Source: Phocaeicola_A sp964514145 | GTDB taxonomy: Bacteria > Bacteroidota > Bacteroidia > Bacteroidales > Bacteroidaceae | Direction of reading: 5' to 3' | DNA: 9,646 bases | Assembly: GCA_964514145.1 (NCBI GenBank) | Contig: CAZEPM010000072.1 | Span: 1 to 9,646 of the forward strand | Made by a program: the position numbers and the translations under genes | The notes under the pieces: generated by a model | Databases searched by the model: none | Told to the model about the DNA's origin: nothing | Seen by the model: only the letters and a program-made list of their open reading frames with translations | Shown here: positions 6,825 through 9,646 of the stretch, one piece after another | Layout of the letters: each line of letters starts with the position of its first letter | How positions within the stretch are numbered: position 1 is the first letter of the stretch

Positions 6825-7475
6825 ATGACTCTCAACACAAGCATCTGTTTAAGCTCTGCCTATCTGGCTCCAGTGCAGTATTACACCAAACTCTATGCCT
6901 ATCCGACCGTTTACGTAGAGCAACACGATCATTATCTGAAACAAACCTATCGCAACCGATGCATTATTGCCACAGCTGATGGAACGCTTACACTGTCTGT
7001 CCCGACAGAAAAGCCGGCAACCCTGAAATGCCTGATGAAAGACGTACGCATCTCAGATCATGGAAATTGGCGGCACCTGCATTGGAAAGCCCTTGAATCA
7101 GCCTATCGTCACAGCCCGTTTTTTGAGTACTATCAAGATGACTTCCGCCCCTTTTATGAACGGAAATACGAATACCTGTATGATTTCAACGAAACCTTGT
7201 GTGCGCTCGTTTGTGACCTGATAGACTTGCACCCTCACCTTTTCCGTACGGAACGTTACGAAAAGACCATATGCCACGACATAACCGATGCACGCGAGCT
7301 GATTCATCCCAAACGAAGCCATGAAACCGATGCCACTTTCCGTCCGCAACCTTACTGTCAGGTGTTCGAAGCGCGTCACGGATTCCTACCCAACTTGAGT
7401 ATTGTAGACCTGCTCTTCAATATGGGCCCGGAAAGTCTGCTCGTGTTGCGCGATAGCCTGTCAGCAACGGAATAA
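6825..7475 (+). CDS. WbqC family protein
   Basis: A 216-residue cytosolic protein of the WbqC-like family (PF08889), named after a gene of an O-antigen cluster; its biochemical role is not established to my knowledge. Family hallmarks visible: YLAPVQYYTKLYAYPTVYVE (13-32), KQTYRNRCIIATADGTLTLSVP (39-60), a HWKALESAYRHSPFFEYYQD block (86-105) with DDFRPFYERK (105-114), and the C-terminal YCQVFEARHGFLPNLSIVDL (177-196) followed by NMGPES. The length is usual for the family. It is the last gene of the dapB operon, starting 21 nt after the previous stop, and a hairpin follows 6 nt after its own stop. The location suggests an envelope or surface-polysaccharide link, but that is inference. Confidence 0.87.
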   Translation: MTLNTSICLSSAYLAPVQYYTKLYAYPTVYVEQHDHYLKQTYRNRCIIATADGTLTLSVPTEKPATLKCLMKDVRISDHGNWRHLHWKALESAYRHSPFFEYYQDDFRPFYERKYEYLYDFNETLCALVCDLIDLHPHLFRTERYEKTICHDITDARELIHPKRSHETDATFRPQPYCQVFEARHGFLPNLSIVDLLFNMGPESLLVLRDSLSATE

Positions 7476-7481
7476 ATTTAC

Positions 7482-7523
7482 GCAGAAGCATGCCCACCCC
7501 ATTTAAACAGGCTCTGCTTCTGC
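7482..7523 (+). terminator. Hairpin after the operon, possible terminator
   Basis: GCAGAAGCA (7482-7490) pairs perfectly with TGCTTCTGC (7515-7523). An inner GCC (7492-7494) can pair with GGC (7510-7512), leaving an A/T-rich loop around CATTTAAACA. It begins 6 nt after the wbqC-like stop. There is no run of T after it, so a rho-independent role is uncertain; it may instead be a 3' processing or protective stem, or part of a repeat. Confidence 0.45.
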
Positions 7524-7691
7524 ACAGATTCGCTTGGTGTATCGGCCAAAAACGACCTGCCCGGCATGAAGGAACGGCTTGACGACCGGATTCCGCCGTA
7601 TCCGACCGATAATAACGTACATTTATTGCCATTCGATATCACATGAGAGCCTTTCGTGTGCACCTATAGGGCTACATTAAGCAAAAGTCTG
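7524..7691. other. Non-coding spacer before the esterase gene
   Basis: The stretch is fairly GC-rich up to about 7615, then AT-richer towards the promoter. Two overlapping minus-strand frames (7417-7632 and 7478-7663) are open here. Neither has a recognisable domain, and both run into the 3' end or hairpin of the operon, so I leave them uncalled. The combination of a hairpin and an open frame could reflect an interspersed repeat, which cannot be tested from one window. Confidence 0.4.
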
Positions 7692-7699
7692 TATCTTTG
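7692..7699 (+). promoter_or_regulatory. -7 box of the esterase gene
   Basis: TATCTTTG matches the Bacteroidota -7 consensus TAnnTTTG completely and ends 23 nt before the ATG at 7723. This gives a leader of about 15-18 nt (GTTAAAACAGAACAGCCTT). No clear -33 TTTG was seen. It implies the esterase is transcribed separately from the dapB operon. Confidence 0.6.
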
Positions 7700-7705
7700 A
7701 ACAGT

Positions 7706-7724
7706 TAAAACAGAACAGCCTTAT
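7706..7724 (+). repeat. Leader-like sequence shared with the wbqC-like gene (copy 2)
   Basis: TAAAACAGAACAGCCTTAT differs from the sequence at 6801-6819 at two positions. It runs into the ATG of the esterase and contains no classical Shine-Dalgarno sequence. Confidence 0.3.
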
Positions 7725-9378
7725 GAGAAAACACTTACTCCAATGGGGAATCTTCGTATGTCTGGCCGGAAACTGCATGGTTTCAAACGCCCAACAACCT
7801 GTGACCTCTCCGATGAAAGACGTCAATCAAGTAACCGATCTGACGCTCGACAGTCTGAACAAAGCAAACACCGCCCGTCCGGTAGCCGGTTCCACGCGCA
7901 AGGGAGACAATCCCGTCTTGTTTCTGATAGGTAATTCCACCATGCGGACAGGAACGCTCGGCAACGGAAACAACGGTCAGTGGGGATGGGGATATTTCGC
8001 CCACGAATATTTCGATGAAGATAAGATTACGGTAGAAAACCATGCGTTGGGTGGAACCAGCAGCCGCACATTCTACAACCGCTTATGGAAAGATGTACTC
8101 AAAGGCGTACGCAAAGGTGATTGGGTCATCATCGAATTAGGACACAATGACAATGGACCTTACGACAGCGGACGAGCTCGCGCCTCTATCCCCGGCATCG
8201 GCAAGGACAGTCTGGAAGTTACCATTCAAGAGACCGGAGCAAAAGAAACCGTTTACACATACGGTGAATACATGCGTCGGTTTATCCGCGAAACAAAGGC
8301 TAAAGGCGCCTACCCTATCTTATTCTCACTCACACCGCGCAATGCATGGGACGACAAAGACAGCACCGTCATCAGCCGTGTCAACCAAACATTTGGTCTA
8401 TGGGCTAAACAAGTGGCAAAAACAGAACGCATTCCCTTCATTGATCTGAATGAAATCACAGCCCGGAAATATGAGAAGTTCGGCAAGGAGAAAGTCAAAT
8501 ACATGTTCTATCTGGACCGTATCCATACCAGCACATTCGGAGCACGTATCAATGCCGAATCAGCCGCCGAAGGCATCCGCAACCATAAAGGCCTGAAACT
8601 TGCGCAATACCTGAAGCCTATCGAAAAAGACACCATTACGGGATCGAGCCGTAAAGAGGGATGCCCGGTGGTATTTACGGTTGGCGACAGCACGGTGCGC
8701 AATCAAGATAATGACCCTGACGGCGCTTGGGGATGGGGTAGCGTATTGGCCGAACTGTTCGACACCACCCGCATCACGGTGGAAAATTGTGCCAAAGCCG
8801 GACGAAGCGCACGTACTTATCTGGAAGAAGGACGCTGGGACAAAGTCTACAATGCTTTGCAGCCGGGAGATTTCGTCATCGTCCAGTTTGGACACAACGA
8901 CGCCGGAGCCATCAATACGGGAAAAGCACGAGCCGAACTCTCGGGTAGCGGCGACGAAAGCCAAGTATTCAAAATGGAAAGCACACAGCGATACAACGTT
9001 GTTTACACTTACGGATGGTATATCCGCAAGTTCATCATGGACGTAAAAGAAAAAGGCGCTATCCCCATCGTGTTGAGTCATACCCCACGCAATGTGTTCG
9101 ACAACGGAAAGATACAAAGCAATGCCAACTCATTCGGCAAATGGACGCAAGAGGCTGCCCAAAGAGCCGGAGCTTACTTTATCGACCTGAACAAACTATC
9201 GGGAGACAAGTTGCAAGAGATGGGATACAACAAGGGATTGGGCGAAGTCATGCGCCATTTCAACGGTGACCATACGCATACGTCATTAGAAGGAGCCCGC
9301 CTAAATGCGGTAAGCATAGCCGAAGGACTCATCCAAACAGATTGCCCACTGAAAGACTATCTGCGGTCTGAGCAATGA
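7723..9378 (+). CDS. Secreted tandem SGNH/CE12-like esterase (rhamnogalacturonan acetylesterase type)
   Basis: A 551-residue exported protein with two copies of an SGNH hydrolase domain like rhamnogalacturonan/pectin acetylesterases (CE12), predicted to remove O-acetyl groups from plant polysaccharide in the periplasm or outside the cell. The signal peptide is residues 1-23 (SNA before QQPV). Domain 1 (about 64-290): IGNSTM with S72, block II ALGGTSSR (G111), ELGHND (N142) and LDRIHTS (D265, H268). Domain 2 (about 314-540): VGDSTV with S323, KAGRSART (G360), QFGHND (N392) and GDHTHTS (D516, H519). Both copies also share WGWG, TVEN, VYTYG.Y.R.FI and TPRN motifs, so they arose by duplication. 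In domain 1 the usual GDS is GNS, but the Ser/Asp/His set is present. The doubling makes the protein about twice the length of single-domain members. The substrate is inferred from family only. It has its own promoter. Confidence 0.9.
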   Translation: MRKHLLQWGIFVCLAGNCMVSNAQQPVTSPMKDVNQVTDLTLDSLNKANTARPVAGSTRKGDNPVLFLIGNSTMRTGTLGNGNNGQWGWGYFAHEYFDEDKITVENHALGGTSSRTFYNRLWKDVLKGVRKGDWVIIELGHNDNGPYDSGRARASIPGIGKDSLEVTIQETGAKETVYTYGEYMRRFIRETKAKGAYPILFSLTPRNAWDDKDSTVISRVNQTFGLWAKQVAKTERIPFIDLNEITARKYEKFGKEKVKYMFYLDRIHTSTFGARINAESAAEGIRNHKGLKLAQYLKPIEKDTITGSSRKEGCPVVFTVGDSTVRNQDNDPDGAWGWGSVLAELFDTTRITVENCAKAGRSARTYLEEGRWDKVYNALQPGDFVIVQFGHNDAGAINTGKARAELSGSGDESQVFKMESTQRYNVVYTYGWYIRKFIMDVKEKGAIPIVLSHTPRNVFDNGKIQSNANSFGKWTQEAAQRAGAYFIDLNKLSGDKLQEMGYNKGLGEVMRHFNGDHTHTSLEGARLNAVSIAEGLIQTDCPLKDYLRSEQ

Positions 9379-9383
9379 CCGCA
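9362..9383 (+). other. Hairpin spanning the esterase stop codon
   Basis: TGCGGTC (9362-9368) pairs perfectly with GACCGCA (9377-9383) around an 8-nt loop that includes the start of the TGA stop. No T-run follows, so it may be a 3'-end stem rather than a full terminator. Confidence 0.35.
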
Positions 9384-9403
9384 CAGGGAGTTCCGGCACT
9401 GAC

Positions 9404-9430
9404 AGGACGAATCCACCGTCCTTCTCTCTA
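9404..9430 (+). terminator. Candidate terminator after the esterase gene
   Basis: AGGACG (9404-9409), 7-nt loop, CGTCCT (9417-9422), followed by the T/C-rich stretch TCTCTCTAT. The stem is 6 bp and GC-rich. It lies 26 nt after the esterase stop, between convergent genes. An outer pairing CTGACAG (9399-9405) with CTGTCAG (9450-9456) is an alternative that overlaps this stem by two bases. Confidence 0.4.
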
Positions 9431-9482
9431 TGGGTGCGGTTGGTTCTGTCTGTCAGAAGCCATCCCATGTGTCACGGCATCA

Positions 9483-9646
9483 CTATCGCTGCAGGCCTGC
9501 ACACACTTGGTCGGCAATTTGCTTCATACCCTCCACGCTGGGATGGTTGTTCTTCTTGTCGATATCTTCCAATTGGATTATGGGGACGCCATAGCGGGCA
9601 CAGATGGTATCCGTGATGTCATCTTTCAATCCTTACGTGAGTTCGG
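9483..9646 (-). pseudogene. C-terminal part of an SGNH/GDSL hydrolase with an in-frame stop
   Basis: Reading the minus strand to the stop at 9483-9485 gives a 49-residue tail containing ITDTICARYGVPIIQLEDID, then KKNNHPSVEGMKQIADQV. This fits the end of an SGNH hydrolase: a strand, the conserved HPS with the catalytic histidine (H30 of the tail), then GM..IADQV. The same frame has a TAA at 9633-9635, preceded by ELT, where an SGNH protein should continue without break. No ATG in this frame follows that stop, so the tail cannot be a separate protein. It is therefore either a nonsense-mutated gene or a sequence error; the window ends 11 nt further on. It differs from both esterase domains upstream (HPS instead of HTS), so it is not a copy of them. 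It is convergent with the esterase. Confidence 0.6.

Noticed and set aside
7478..7663. Small minus-strand frame (61 residues) in the spacer after the wbqC-like gene
   Set aside because: No domain, no promoter, and it ends within the hairpin; a repeat-derived or chance frame is more likely than a gene.
1..9646. tRNA, rRNA, CRISPR array, insertion sequence, integrase or attachment site
   Set aside because: I looked for regular repeat-spacer patterns, transposase motifs, terminal repeats and tRNA-like cloverleaf ends and found none.

Overview
The window looks like a chromosomal segment of a Bacteroidota bacterium, most likely a Bacteroidales/Prevotella-type genome. Four observations suggest this. 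Start codons are preceded by TAnnTTTG -7 boxes and A-rich leaders rather than strong Shine-Dalgarno sites. There is a TonB-dependent receptor with an N-terminal carboxypeptidase-regulatory-like domain. There is a DUF2851 protein, a family I know mainly from Bacteroidota. The gene order dapB - lepB - lepB paralogue - wbqC-like is one I recall from this order. The genus is an inference from style, not a proven assignment.

Layout. (1) 1-1488, minus: a TonB-dependent receptor, complete at its N-terminus and cut by the left edge. (2) 1489-1779: divergent intergenic region. (3) 1780-2208, plus: a small cytosolic protein resembling DUF2262. (4) 2293-3561, minus: DUF2851 protein, convergent with the previous gene. 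(5) 3562-3647: an 86-nt divergent promoter region. (6) 3648-7475, plus: a tight four-gene operon of dapB, an expanded signal peptidase I, a second signal-peptidase-like protein, and a WbqC-family protein, with gaps of 11, 34 and 21 nt. (7) 7476-7722: intergenic region with a hairpin and a clear promoter. (8) 7723-9378, plus: a secreted esterase with two tandem SGNH/CE12-like domains. (9) 9483-9646, minus: the C-terminal end of another SGNH hydrolase, interrupted by an in-frame stop near the right edge.

How the genes fit together. The central operon is envelope-related: DapB makes a precursor of meso-diaminopimelate (peptidoglycan) and lysine, the signal peptidase cleaves exported preproteins, and WbqC-family proteins are associated with surface polysaccharide loci. 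The esterase is predicted to be exported and to de-acetylate plant pectic or similar polysaccharide. The receptor would import an unknown ligand across the outer membrane.

The most interesting observation is the second signal-peptidase-like protein. It keeps the fold signature and the full reading frame but has lost the nucleophilic serine (Gly at that position), the general-base lysine (Asn) and the conserved GDNR box (ASNN). It sits directly behind a paralogue that keeps all of them. This looks like a maintained pseudoprotease paired with an active signal peptidase. Other points worth checking are the nuclease-like motif plus cysteine cluster in the DUF2851 protein, the GNST variant in the first esterase domain, and the broken third SGNH hydrolase.
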